DNA of 48,672 nucleotides from an uncultured Thermoguttaceae bacterium. Its GTDB lineage: Bacteria; Planctomycetota; Planctomycetia; Pirellulales; Thermoguttaceae. This document shows positions 9,501 to 17,859 of this stretch, piece by piece; within the stretch, counting starts at the first letter, position 1, and each line of letters begins with the position of its first letter. The translations under genes were made by a program, and so were the position numbers. The stretch spans positions 1-48,672 of the forward strand of contig CALIRO010000071.1 in NCBI GenBank assembly GCA_938042245.1, read 5' to 3'. Below the pieces are notes generated by a model. The model made no database searches and had not been told where the DNA came from. It saw only the letters and a list, made by a program, of their open reading frames with translations.

Positions 9501-10503
9501 GACCCCCCGCCAAACTCCCCCGGTTGGCCAACATCGAAAAGACCTGCGACTGTTCGAAACGATCGAAACCATAGGACGGCCTCTGATGAACCGCTGGCTC
9601 CAACATAGCCGGGCTATTCAGCTTTCCCCCGCCGAATCCCTCAATGATCCCAGACTATTCCGTCAGGTGCAGCAGTTCATCCAACAGTTCGGCGCCGATT
9701 GGTTTACCCAGGAGTTTATGACGTATGGCAACCTCCGGGCAATTTTGCTCCAAGGGGTGGACCGTTATCTCGACGCCCTCCAGGAAACCGAAGAGGATCC
9801 TCGAGTGCGCCTGCTGGAAACCCTTCGCTCCCCAGACCAACGCCAACAGACCATCCAGTATCTCGAAATCATTTTAGAAACTGTCCTAGACCACTATAGT
9901 CAATACATCGACTACAATAGCACCACGACCCAATCGGATCGGGGAGAAAAGTTGTACATGTTACTGGATTTTATTCGGCTTTTGGCCGCACACCAACGGA
10001 TTGAGTGGAGCTTACGGCCCGTCTCCACGGTGCACGAAGTGTTGGTTCGCCGACGCCTATGGCAAGTGGCCGCTCAGTGGCAGGAAGTCGTCCAGGAACA
10101 AACCGCTTCCATCGCTCAAGAACATCTCCAACGATTCGACGAGCTTTGCCAAACCTACGGCATGCGACTGGCCACCATCGGCGATCACTTGGCCCAGCGC
10201 TTTCAAGGCCCGTTTTTGGTCAATCGGCTCAAAACCTTGTTACACCTAGCGTGGGATGAACTCCAAACGGGAAAACCTCCCGAATACCTCCTCCAACTCA
10301 AATCCGAATTGCTCCCGCTAGCTGAACAACCTTGGGGCGTCGGCTGGGAACCGCCCGACTGGCTTCAGACCCTGTACGATCAACTCCAGTCGCTCCAAAC
10401 CCCCCACCGCCAAGAGATCGAACAGTTCGAATTTCCTTTACCTGTGCCCCCCGTCCGACTAAGCTACGACGACCTCCAAGGCCAACTCCGCACTTGGTTG
10501 TAA
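6508..10503 (+). CDS. large cytoplasmic all-helical protein, unknown function
   Basis: A 1331-residue protein that I cannot assign. It has no signal peptide or membrane segment. Composition is dominated by Leu, Gln, Ala, Glu, Arg and Trp, and most of the chain reads as amphipathic helices, with pairs of helices around residues 380-480 (QLLASLGDFDGARQQ) resembling TPR-like units. The first 130 residues contain a Ser/Pro-rich linker (about 48-72). No catalytic motif or Walker box is visible. The start is supported by AAGGA 8 nt upstream of the ATG, and a longer frame is excluded by stops. It is followed 181 bp later by a prolyl isomerase gene in the same direction, but nothing else indicates its role. 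A scaffold-type or helical-repeat protein is the most that can be inferred. Confidence 0.8.
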   Translation: MEFEAISPPLQKAFQEVVGYLNFSSGSRDPKFFRSLNELFAWLDTSSGVEQTPRCSSPNPALRKGSESSPPAPATWHRLGQWLQEMTPELSKQAEAFQDVTQALAVSRLVFQEVLPAYRRWHEDLLFHQPDELLFQPFFIARVCEAVLAEGPPWEQTERIVRSVLNRLNDFIGYRPVAVLRTGQQMQPYAHEWVCPIPLYVAGAGVAYGKYQQLVEKALEILEQTDPGILEEAGFELELLDELGMDPRPYDFDHPVNRRPNYQFGTWDLHHLDQEGRYRRYVVQHTTLEAIWQRLEEAKPAQREEYLWEAAAVLAGTILMGSGMTGARPSSHDSSVNLMTLLPRIAGYRDRFYRDWLKRLKGKHGERLRREARQRKQPFAGARQHLNQQLARQRALQLQHVGVAQLLASLGDFDGARQQIQAIPGLGARMKCELHCHLTAGLLAIRQGQLEQTIPILSQLDELLHRAIQCGALIDPWNILGFSAQFPLFPAVENSIHDYRADELIGLMGRLFDLGDRLAKEAAATGREELRAVALEWLARLADWWDRFATTEVSDVRSFSGREAWRSAQLVSEALRAWYAAGTAAGNVTFWRQRVNQFRTAKAYALVVDTLLEHKDLVAAMALLVHWLSQAEQIPLQEGPYSFHLLALGWMYRLWQDQSRPPEEQWKLARRFLDYLEANAGSLAEPYRWQLGRPETRRAHPTDHLEAWEQSWQSQQESEDLFAAAYEGVTYRDSAQDGFEGSMLEWSAVDTDFELATEGEQLIRHVAFWNTMGWLWKYTASASLALKVPEKEEVLAGWLERLGQFQNNLQELLPEVFGYEIARPRARWDSLTEYDRRREIKDNLLERLLTAAVELAEAQWFLLAASEAPLPAELADWEKAAVELLRAAFRQQFDQLPSCWSKLALALLPEPVLYIPISRGGHPARILKAQKILTLLRRLAKLLPHLGQIHLCLELICLVPELESRHPAGPGAITEFDRLFLTAVEAIIDCLVDSAEHWTPRQTPPVGQHRKDLRLFETIETIGRPLMNRWLQHSRAIQLSPAESLNDPRLFRQVQQFIQQFGADWFTQEFMTYGNLRAILLQGVDRYLDALQETEEDPRVRLLETLRSPDQRQQTIQYLEIILETVLDHYSQYIDYNSTTTQSDRGEKLYMLLDFIRLLAAHQRIEWSLRPVSTVHEVLVRRRLWQVAAQWQEVVQEQTASIAQEHLQRFDELCQTYGMRLATIGDHLAQRFQGPFLVNRLKTLLHLAWDELQTGKPPEYLLQLKSELLPLAEQPWGVGWEPPDWLQTLYDQLQSLQTPHRQEIEQFEFPLPVPPVRLSYDDLQGQLRTWL

Positions 10504-10684
10504 CTGCTTGGCAACACGGGCGTCTGGCCCGTACCCTCCTTCCGCCTCTGTCTTTGGAGGGAGAAAAAATGAGGATGCCGGTGTTCGTCGGAATTGCCCC
10601 TGAGGATCTTTTCAACCGCTTCAGCTCCTGGATAGGGCTTCAGCGAATGCAGGCCGATTATTTGTTGGGTCGGAGTTTCCCACC

Positions 10685-11836
10685 ATGCAAATGGTTTTAG
10701 GACCAGAGGTGCTCGTAGGAATAAAGGCAGTCGCCGAGATCATGGTCTTATGGACCCTGCTAGCAATGGCCCCTTCGACGCCCCCCTGCCTTCCGGGTTG
10801 CACCAGGTCGAACCAGTCTACCGCCCAATCTGATGCTTCTCCTCTTGCGGACGGTTTGCTAGAGGAGTCGAGGCCGGTGGCCGCCTGGGTCGGTCAAGAG
10901 CCAATTCCTACGGCAGCGGTAGATCGGCGGGTGCAAACCTCGGTGGGCAAACAGGCTCTGGGTCCCTGGGCTTATGCCGTCTTGCAAGCCCAAGCCCTGG
11001 AGGAGTTGATCCGGCAACGGTTGGTCCTCCAAGAGGCGGAGCGAAAAAGCCAAGCCCCCAAATCGGCCGAAATCGACGCCGCCCTGGCCGAACTGGAAAA
11101 ATGGCTAGCACGCCAAAATCGTTCCCTCCAGGAATATCTCCAAACCGAAAAGCTCTGCCTGGCCGATCTGCGCCGCCAATTGGCCTGGGAACTGTATTGG
11201 CCCCGCCGCCTCCAAAAGGAGATCACACCGGAGCGAGTGGAAAAATATTTCCAAGAACATCGCCGTCAGTTTGACGGTACAGAAATTCACGTTAGCCATA
11301 TCCTCCTTCCATATCCAGACCACTCCCCTACAAAACCCGTCAGCTCTTCCGAAAAACCCCGCCTGCCCACCGAAAAACCTCCTGCCAGCCTTCAACAGGT
11401 TCAGCAGCAGTTGGTAGCCCAGGCAGACTGGATTCGGGAGCAGATCCGTTCTGGCCGGCTGGATTTTGCGGAGGCCGCCCGACGATATTCCCAGGCTGGT
11501 ACAGCGGCCGACGGGGGCCGGCTCGGCTGGATCGGTCGGCACGGCCCGATGGTAGAATCATTTAGCAAGGCGGCTTTTGCCCTCCAGCCAGGCCAGATCA
11601 GCCCCCCGGTGCTTACCCCCTTCGGCGTGCACTTGATCCGATGCCATGAGATTCGGCCCGGACAGAAAACGCTCGAACAAGTGCGCCCCGCCGTGGAACA
11701 GGCATTGGCTCAAGAGATCCTAGAGGAAATAGCGGCCGCCCAACGCCGATGGACTCCTGTCCGGTACACCGGGGCTACCGCCTACTGGGACCCCAAAACC
11801 GGCCAACTCGTCCTGCCCCAAATGGCTCCTTACTGA
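10685..11836 (+). CDS. SurA/PrsA-type peptidyl-prolyl cis-trans isomerase, probable lipoprotein
   Basis: Parvulin-family foldase acting on exported proteins. The parvulin domain occupies about residues 195-325: it opens with HVSHILLPYP, continues through AEAARRYSQ and GGRLGWI, and closes with FGVHLIRC. A proline/lysine-rich insertion lies within it after the first strand. The N-terminal part (about 70-190) is a SurA-like helical chaperone region with the typical VAAWVGQEPI start and the LEELIRQRLVLQEAE helix. The first 40 residues contain a hydrophobic stretch ending in LPGC, a plausible lipobox. The start has GGAG 9 nt upstream; an ATG two codons later is also possible. The stop overlaps the stop of the convergent gene at 11830 by 7 bp. 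Confidence 0.85.
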   Translation: MQMVLGPEVLVGIKAVAEIMVLWTLLAMAPSTPPCLPGCTRSNQSTAQSDASPLADGLLEESRPVAAWVGQEPIPTAAVDRRVQTSVGKQALGPWAYAVLQAQALEELIRQRLVLQEAERKSQAPKSAEIDAALAELEKWLARQNRSLQEYLQTEKLCLADLRRQLAWELYWPRRLQKEITPERVEKYFQEHRRQFDGTEIHVSHILLPYPDHSPTKPVSSSEKPRLPTEKPPASLQQVQQQLVAQADWIREQIRSGRLDFAEAARRYSQAGTAADGGRLGWIGRHGPMVESFSKAAFALQPGQISPPVLTPFGVHLIRCHEIRPGQKTLEQVRPAVEQALAQEILEEIAAAQRRWTPVRYTGATAYWDPKTGQLVLPQMAPY

Positions 11837-14800
11837 AACACTAGTACTGCAAACTCCGAAGGCCGAAGCGCCCGTCCGCCCAGATCGGGAAATGTACGAA
11901 TCCCTATTCCAGGAAGGATCCTTTGCACCCCGATGGCCCACACACTACCAGCTTTCGGAAAAAAGCCGGTAAGTTCATCCAGCCCAATGGCCGCCTCCAC
12001 AGTCCAACTCTGAGCGTCTGTCTTGGCGGCCACAAACCACTGTGGGTTCCAGGACCGGTCGCCCCAGCACGTTTCGCCGGTCCAGCCCCGATGATCTACC
12101 ACCAACTGCCAATAGGTTGTCCAGTCCCGGTCTAGGTCCAAGAAAATTTCCACTCGATCCTGATCCGTCAGATCTGGGTCTCGAGGCCGGGGCGATGCCG
12201 TGGCCGGATATTCCAGGCCCAGCAGTTTGGGGCACCGAATGCCGATATACAAATATTGTGTATCGTAGGCCAGGCGGACTTCGGCCGATTGAATGGCCGG
12301 TTCGGAGACATCGCCTGCAGAGCGCTGGGCCGTCGGGGAATCGGCTCTGGACTTTTCCGGCGTCAGCCCGGCCGAGGGGGCTAGCTGCGCCTTCAGCAGG
12401 ATAGGTTTAGCTTGCCGCCAGAACGGTTCGTCCAATTGGCCGTCCAGCCGCGGTTTGGTCCCGGCGGGCATGCAAAAGGCAAGCGGCTTGGGAGGCTGAC
12501 CTTCGGGCCGGTCCAACCAATCCTCCGCCTCGGCGCAGGCCCACCAGGCATCATGGGTTAAGCTGCGTCGCTGAGCAAACAGCCACCGCGCCGCCTGTTT
12601 GGGATACCCTCTGGCCCGGTCGGCTACAGCCAAGGGAAACCGTACCTCTGGCCGAAGGAATAACTCCGGATGGTGTTTTTCCAAAAGTCGTGCCATGGCG
12701 GCGGCCCGTTCCCAGCGATCTTCCAAAAGTTTCTGGTCCCAGGCAGGACTGGCCATTTGAGGAGTAACCCGCCGCTGCTGCCCATGCACCCGCCAAGCCG
12801 CCTCTAGACTCGCATAATACTGCACCAGCCAAACCAAAGCCGGCCCAGCTGCCGGATGCTCTGGCTGGAGTTCTACCAGCAATTCCAGCACTTCGGCGCC
12901 AGCGGGCCATTGCCCCCGAATAATGAACATTTGACCCAGATTGTATAAAAATTGCCCTGCCGAGCTTGGCTCCAAGCCCTGCACCCATTGCCGGGTCTGT
13001 GCCAAAAGGCTCGGCCCAACCCGGACATCCTGAACTCCCTGCTGGGCAATGGCTTCCAAATGTCGGCGGCGCTGGGCCTGGTGTTGCAGGTCGGCCAGGG
13101 CCTCAGCATCCAGTTCCGGCAGTTGGCGTCGGGCCTCACCACCCGGCTGCAAAACGATTCGCTCAAACAGGTCTTTAGGGGCGGCTCGCTCCTGCGGCAC
13201 TCGGCTCCGCAAAAGCCGAATCCCCAGTCCCAACCCGACTGCTTCGTTTTGCCAGGCGCCTGGTCTGCCGTCGGAAGCAGAAGGAACAGAACCGTCCAGG
13301 GACTTGCCTCCCGAGATTTGCCCCAGCAGGGCCCGGGCCTGGTCGGCTGCATCGGCCAAGCTGCCCCCCAGTCGGAGCACTAGGCTAGCCCGGGGCAATT
13401 GGAAATCGCCTTCCACACCCGGTGCGGTAACGGCGAAGACCCGTTTGGGAGACCAGACAGTCAGGCCCGCATGGGTAAGTTGATCGACATAAGCGGTGGG
13501 GTCTCCAGCTAGTTCCACCGCCTGAAGCACCGCCTGGTTGACCAGATGCCCCAGGGGATCCTTGCCCTCTAAATCGGCATCGTGGGTCAGCACCACTTCC
13601 GGTCGCCAGGTCCGGAGCAGGCGAACCAATTCGGCCTGAAGCATGTGGAAACCGCGGCCGTCGTTGGCTTCGTTCCAGCGGGCGGCAATGTGCCGGGCAT
13701 GCCGATCCACCAGCGCCGGCCCCAAAGGGAACCGCCAAGCCGTCTGCGCCCCGGCCGCACCTAGTAAAACCGCAGCTTCGTGAACCCGCTCGGGCAGGCA
13801 AGCCTCTGCGGCGGGCGGGAAAGTTTCCTGACCGGTAGCCGTGGAAGGGGTGCCAATCACATACACATAGGTCAGATACCCTTCCTGTCCTGCCCATTTG
13901 GCCAGTGCTTCCCAGGGTACCCGCTGTGCCAGGCCGACTATGGCGAGCAAGCCGGCTCGAACGCCGCCGCAGCGCTGGCGCCGCCAAGTTCGCCCGCCGT
14001 CTTCGGTTGTTAGGATGGTCCCCAGAGCGCCGACGGCCCAGCCGTGGGCATCATCGGTAAAATAAAGTCCATAGATGGGCAGAAATTGCCCTGTCGAGAA
14101 GCTCTCCCAGCTTTGCCCGGCATCCGGGGAGTAAAAGACCTTGGCGCCGGGCGAACCGGCGGCCCAGACCTTCGGCCCCCGGACCGCTAATGCATAAAGG
14201 TCGAATTGCCGAAGCGTTTCCAAGGTCGGCAAGCGAGGCGGCATCTGCCAACTAGCCCCGGCATCGTCTGTGCGCATTAAAAGCCCGCCGTCGCCTACCA
14301 ACCAGCCATGCACCGGCCGAACCAGCTCCACCCGCCAGACGGCCCGGAGTCCGAGGGGCGGAGTTCGGCTTGGCGCCAACTCCCCTCGGCGCACCAAGCC
14401 CACACTACCTAGCCGACCTACCAAGGCCCCCGTAGCTGGATTGAAAAAATCTCCACCCAACCAACCGCCGGTACGCACCCCAGGCAATGGTTCCCAACTG
14501 CGTCCCCCATCGCCGGTAAACCAAACCCCGGTGTGCCCGATGGAAGCCGATTCGCCCACCGCAAATCCGACCTGAGGATCGACCATCCGGATTCGGTGCA
14601 AGGTGGGTAGCAGCAGTTTGGCTGACGGACGCCAAGTACGACCCCCGTCTTGAGTGGCCAGAACCACCCCCCTGCTAGCGCCGCTATAGGGTTGGGCCTG
14701 GCCGCCAACGACCCAACCTAATTGCCCATCTAAAAACCAGACGCTGAAAAGTCGAGCACTTGTGCCCGATTGCTGCAATTGCCAATGCTGGCCCCCATCC

Positions 14801-15303
14801 TGGGTGTGCCAGATGACGCCCCGGTCGCCAACAGCCCAACCAGTTTGGGGATCGATAAAAAACACGTCGTTCAACTGGGCGTCGGCCCGAACCGGCTCGG
14901 ATTGAACAAAACTTTCCAACGCCCAAACACCAGGCAACGGGTTGGATCGGTTCACCGGCACGCTCGAAGGTTCCAAGGCAAGATTGCAATGAGAGTATTG
15001 CCCCCATGGTGAATCCGATGAGTTCACCGAGGCGTTCCCCAGTTCCGAGGGCGGCGCCGATGAAAGACATATATTCATGGGGAAAGCGGGGGGCAACCCA
15101 TCCATCGGCCCAGCACCGGTCCTGGTTCCCAGCGGCAAGGCCGCCAAGGGTCCCGGGGACGGCAGCTCAGTCGGCTCCTGGTGAACTGGCACAAGCCCAT
15201 CCCCCCAAAGCCGACCTGACCCCATCCTGTCTTCGACAAGCGAGAAAACAGACCTCCAACCTGCTAGAAACAAAAAAGCAAAAAGCGGTAGCGCCCGGCC
15301 CAT
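11830..15303 (-). CDS. exported multidomain protein: Ycf48-like propeller, degenerate LmbE-like domain, CBM9-like domain
   Basis: A 1157-residue exported protein. After a signal peptide (MGRALPLFAFLFLAG), residues about 125-470 carry at least five repeats of the Ycf48/BNR type (for example GWAVGDRGVI followed by TQDGGQHW), forming a beta-propeller. Residues about 470-680 resemble LmbE/PIG-L deacetylases: a central VVLTHDADLEGKDPLGH segment and the R-hEAA-LG helix are present, but the usual HPDDE zinc motif is replaced by a Gly-Leu-Ala-Gln stretch, so it is probably inactive. A helical region follows (about 700-960). The last 200 residues match the CBM9-like/DOMON fold (DGQLDEPFWRQA; YDTQYLYIGIRC; DRVEIFLDLD; WTVEAAIGLDEL; WAIGVQRI). 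GAGGAAGGA lies 7 nt before the ATG. The assignment of folds is by motif only; the overall role is unknown. Confidence 0.8.
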   Translation of the reverse strand: MGRALPLFAFLFLAGWRSVFSLVEDRMGSGRLWGDGLVPVHQEPTELPSPGPLAALPLGTRTGAGPMDGLPPAFPMNICLSSAPPSELGNASVNSSDSPWGQYSHCNLALEPSSVPVNRSNPLPGVWALESFVQSEPVRADAQLNDVFFIDPQTGWAVGDRGVIWHTQDGGQHWQLQQSGTSARLFSVWFLDGQLGWVVGGQAQPYSGASRGVVLATQDGGRTWRPSAKLLLPTLHRIRMVDPQVGFAVGESASIGHTGVWFTGDGGRSWEPLPGVRTGGWLGGDFFNPATGALVGRLGSVGLVRRGELAPSRTPPLGLRAVWRVELVRPVHGWLVGDGGLLMRTDDAGASWQMPPRLPTLETLRQFDLYALAVRGPKVWAAGSPGAKVFYSPDAGQSWESFSTGQFLPIYGLYFTDDAHGWAVGALGTILTTEDGGRTWRRQRCGGVRAGLLAIVGLAQRVPWEALAKWAGQEGYLTYVYVIGTPSTATGQETFPPAAEACLPERVHEAAVLLGAAGAQTAWRFPLGPALVDRHARHIAARWNEANDGRGFHMLQAELVRLLRTWRPEVVLTHDADLEGKDPLGHLVNQAVLQAVELAGDPTAYVDQLTHAGLTVWSPKRVFAVTAPGVEGDFQLPRASLVLRLGGSLADAADQARALLGQISGGKSLDGSVPSASDGRPGAWQNEAVGLGLGIRLLRSRVPQERAAPKDLFERIVLQPGGEARRQLPELDAEALADLQHQAQRRRHLEAIAQQGVQDVRVGPSLLAQTRQWVQGLEPSSAGQFLYNLGQMFIIRGQWPAGAEVLELLVELQPEHPAAGPALVWLVQYYASLEAAWRVHGQQRRVTPQMASPAWDQKLLEDRWERAAAMARLLEKHHPELFLRPEVRFPLAVADRARGYPKQAARWLFAQRRSLTHDAWWACAEAEDWLDRPEGQPPKPLAFCMPAGTKPRLDGQLDEPFWRQAKPILLKAQLAPSAGLTPEKSRADSPTAQRSAGDVSEPAIQSAEVRLAYDTQYLYIGIRCPKLLGLEYPATASPRPRDPDLTDQDRVEIFLDLDRDWTTYWQLVVDHRGWTGETCWGDRSWNPQWFVAAKTDAQSWTVEAAIGLDELTGFFPKAGSVWAIGVQRILPGIGIRTFPDLGGRALRPSEFAVLVFQ

Positions 15304-15549
15304 AACGAATCCTTCCTCGGTGTTACGCTCCGTCTTGGCAATATGGTTTTTTGATTATTGGTGAACAATAGCCCACAAAACCTTTACTCCCGGCATATTT
15401 TTTCGAGCTTTCTGGGAGATGGCCGGCGCCCCGGCCCCTCCGAAGTTTTGTCTCGGCAAAAATCTTGATAATCCGGTGAGGCTTAGAAAATAAGGGTTGA
15501 GAAAAGGGGTGTCGATCAATCAAAACCCTCCGACAATGAGGGCAGACGA

Positions 15550-15807
15550 TTATTTTATCTCCTCCAACGGGATGCCTTCGTCGATCAGCAAGACGGGAAT
15601 GCCCTCCCGCACCGGATAGAGCATTTTGCCGTCCTGCCGGACCAAGCCCTCGATGAGCGTTTCGCTGACCGGGGCGCCGGAACGATTCTTCAAGGCGCCT
15701 GCCCGGATTGCCTCATTCAGTTTTGCCAGCAGCGCTGGGTCTGCCTCTCGGAGCGGCTGATGCGTCTCCGGACAAACCAACATCTTCAGCAATTCCGGAT
15801 CCACCAT
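15550..15807 (-). CDS. Trm112-like (UPF0434 family) protein
   Basis: An 85-residue protein of the Trm112p-like family. In eukaryotes and archaea Trm112 activates methyltransferases; bacterial members are small and poorly characterised. The family layout is clear: LLKMLVCPETHQPL at the start, then two helices, and the conserved LYPVREGIPVLLIDEGIPL at the end. Only one Cys remains in the first motif, so the zinc site of classic members is absent, as in many bacterial forms. The open frame extends upstream to 16179, but that part overlaps the phage-like gene and reads as low-complexity Arg/Pro. The ATG at 15807 has GAGGG 6 nt upstream and gives the normal family length. Confidence 0.88.
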   Translation of the reverse strand: MVDPELLKMLVCPETHQPLREADPALLAKLNEAIRAGALKNRSGAPVSETLIEGLVRQDGKMLYPVREGIPVLLIDEGIPLEEIK

Positions 15808-15916
15808 AAGTTTCCCTCGGCTTGATTCAAACCAACCTACTTCCTTTCCCTCTCGGAACCCACCTTTTAAGTTTACTTTTTCGGAAAACTTTCCGGTTGG
15901 CAAGTCCCCTCCCAGC

Positions 15917-16219
15917 CTATTTTGCCCTATCCGGTTTATCCTCATCATTCTCTTGGATTTTGTCTTTTGGAGGCGGCTGGGTTGGAGGCGGCTGGGGCGG
16001 TTGATCTTGGCCCTGGGAGGCCTGATAAGGCTCCTTTTTGCCGTCTGTAGGAGGCGGGGCGGGCCCTTGGGCCGAAGGGCTAGCAGATTGTTGCCCACCA
16101 GCCGCCGAAGCCGCCTCCGGCCCCTTTTGGCTTGCCGCCATCTGCTGACGAAGCCATTGGTACCAATCCGTGGCCTCAATCGCCTTCAAAATCGCCTGAA
16201 TGTCTTCTGGACTGAGCAT
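15917..16219 (-). CDS. possible nested in-frame scaffold product
   Basis: Inside the protease gene an in-frame ATG at 16219 begins MLSPEDIQAILKAIE and is preceded by GAAAGGG at a spacing of 9 nt (complement of 16229-16235). Initiation here would give a separate 100-residue helical, Pro/Gln-rich protein. Phage Mu makes its scaffold (Z) from exactly such a nested start within I, so this is plausible by analogy. It is a prediction from one ribosome binding site only. Confidence 0.35.
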   Translation of the reverse strand: MLSPEDIQAILKAIEATDWYQWLRQQMAASQKGPEAASAAGGQQSASPSAQGPAPPPTDGKKEPYQASQGQDQPPQPPPTQPPPKDKIQENDEDKPDRAK

Positions 16220-16960
16220 GGTTTGGTTCCCTTTCTGATTCTGATAGGAATCTTTTTGCTGCAAAGTACGATCCGTTTGATCGGCCAATTTGCTATCCGG
16301 CAAAGCAACCGATCCGGGTGCTGGAAAACTGGCCGCATACTTTTCACAGGCCCAGCCGCCATCGGCTTGGGCCGCATACAAAAACGTCATCCCCAGGTCT
16401 AGCCGGGGGGCGTCCGCACCTAAAAACGCAATCGGGTCCAAAAAGATCCGATCCGGATGAAACCCTTCCGTCGGTATCCACACTTCCGGGCTGGGCCGGG
16501 GATAATACCGCAATTGATCGACTTGGTCTTGGAAAATCCACAGTTCCGCCGTCATAACGGCCCGGCCGTCTTGGGTTGCGACCCGAAATGGCCCGGCGAA
16601 TCCTACCAGCGGCTTGGGCTGCTGCTGGCTATCGGTATGCCCAATGCACACAGCAGCCCAGTTGCCGGTTCGCTGAATCCGCCGGTTGCAATTGGCCGCA
16701 ATCCGTTCCAGCACTTGCCGGTCGTAGTGGACCGGTTGGCCATCCCGAAGCTGGGTCGAATGTTCGGCAAAAACCACCACTTCCGGGATATGCCGAAATC
16801 GATCCTCCGGAAACCGCTTTTTGGATTGGGCCAACAGTTCTTCAAACGACGGCTCTGCATCCGGCGGCGCCGTCTGGGTCGGCGATTCCGGCCCAAAAAG
16901 ACTTCGGACGCCCCGTTGGGATCGAACCGCGGCGGGGGTGTTGATTTGCACGCTGATCAT
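15917..16960 (-). CDS. Mu-like phage head maturation protease/scaffold (gpI-like)
   Basis: A 347-residue protein resembling the protease-scaffold proteins of Mu-like phages. The N-terminal two thirds contain the pattern of these proteins: VVVFAEHSTQLRDGQPVHYD, a helix VLERIAANCNRRI, then WAAVCIGHTD and PLVGFAGPFRV, followed by AVMTAELWIF and SPEVWIP. The Ile-Gly-His segment and downstream Ser are consistent with a Clp/herpes-type serine protease core, although the catalytic residues cannot be fixed from sequence alone. The C-terminal 100 residues are helical then Pro/Gln-rich, like a scaffold. It follows a truncated portal gene in the same direction, the gene order of the Mu head module, but with the intervening head gene missing. 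The start is ATG at 16960. No other phage genes are seen. Confidence 0.65.
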   Translation of the reverse strand: MISVQINTPAAVRSQRGVRSLFGPESPTQTAPPDAEPSFEELLAQSKKRFPEDRFRHIPEVVVFAEHSTQLRDGQPVHYDRQVLERIAANCNRRIQRTGNWAAVCIGHTDSQQQPKPLVGFAGPFRVATQDGRAVMTAELWIFQDQVDQLRYYPRPSPEVWIPTEGFHPDRIFLDPIAFLGADAPRLDLGMTFLYAAQADGGWACEKYAASFPAPGSVALPDSKLADQTDRTLQQKDSYQNQKGNQTMLSPEDIQAILKAIEATDWYQWLRQQMAASQKGPEAASAAGGQQSASPSAQGPAPPPTDGKKEPYQASQGQDQPPQPPPTQPPPKDKIQENDEDKPDRAK

Positions 16961-17097
16961 ACCCGATAATATAAAGGATGGCCTACCGCCAAATCGGCCA
17001 TTTTCGGTTTTGATTTCGCCTTCTTTCGGTTTGCGAAGTTTCCCTAAGGAGTCCCTAAATCCATAGAGTTCAGGGGAATAAAGGGAAAAAAAGGGGG

Positions 17098-17829
17098 TTA
17101 GGCGCCCTCCTCAGCACCCTCCTGACCAGAAACAGATGGTTCTGTTCTAGAGGCCCTCGGCTGATGAAGGCCTGAAATCGGAAAGCCGACGGCCGATTGA
17201 TGTGGGCCGCTTTGCTGTTGACTCCAAAGCGTTTCTTCTGTTTCTTGGGGTTCGGCCAAGCCCAACAGGTCCCGAAGGTCTCTGGCCCGTATGCGGAGGC
17301 CCATTTCGTAGGCCATCCGGATAGCACGGAGGCGGTCTTCGGCGTCGGGTTTTTCCGTCTCAATAACCAGTCTCAAGGGATTGTCTTGCACCCAGGGCCA
17401 ATTCCAGCGGACCAGCCGGGCCACGAGGTCCGTAGTCAGGGTCTCGGCCAGATTCTGAGCATCCGCCTTGACGATCTGCAGGAAAGTATCCAGATGAATG
17501 CTGGCTAGATTCGATCCAAGGCCGGTGGCGTGGGCCTCGGTCGTAAGCGTCTGGCCCAGGATATAACGTTTGATCTGGTGGCCGAAGTAATCGGTGATGA
17601 TCTCTTTGAGGGCCGCCGCCCCGGCCATATTCCGCTCGATGACTTCGACGCCAAACATTTGGCCCTCAGGTCCCACCGGCCGGGGAATGACCAAAATGTT
17701 CCGAGCATTGCCGATCCGCGCCAAGCCAAAGGAAAAACGGGGGCCTATCCCCGACAAGCCCGGGGCAAATGGGATATTCATGGAACGCCCCGGTTGGCCA
17801 GCCTCCATCAGCATCGACTCCGATAGCAA
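17098..17829 (-). pseudogene. truncated Mu-like portal protein (DUF935, C-terminal part)
   Basis: About 240 residues corresponding to the C-terminal half of DUF935/gp29-like portal proteins, which are normally near 500 residues. The diagnostic stretch is ILGQTLTTEAHATGLGSNLA, followed by a helix with KADAQNLAETLTTDLVARLV and the WNWPWVQDNPLRL strand. The N-terminal half is absent: upstream of 17829 come a 20-bp direct repeat (17767 and 17840) and, 65 bp further on, a MITE-like element, with no continuation of the gene. A possible start is the ATG at 17781, or TTG at 17829; neither has a strong ribosome binding site. It is classed as a pseudogene because a portal needs the missing half. Confidence 0.65.
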
Positions 17830-17859
17830 GCCAAGGAGAAAATGGGATATTCATGGAAC
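17767..17859. repeat. 20-bp perfect direct repeat, 73-bp period
   Basis: AAATGGGATATTCATGGAAC occurs at 17767-17786 and again at 17840-17859. The first copy lies in the remaining portal frame and the second just outside it. The 73-bp period breaks the reading frame, so this is a DNA-level duplication at the edge of the truncated phage gene, possibly a deletion or recombination scar. Confidence 0.8.
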
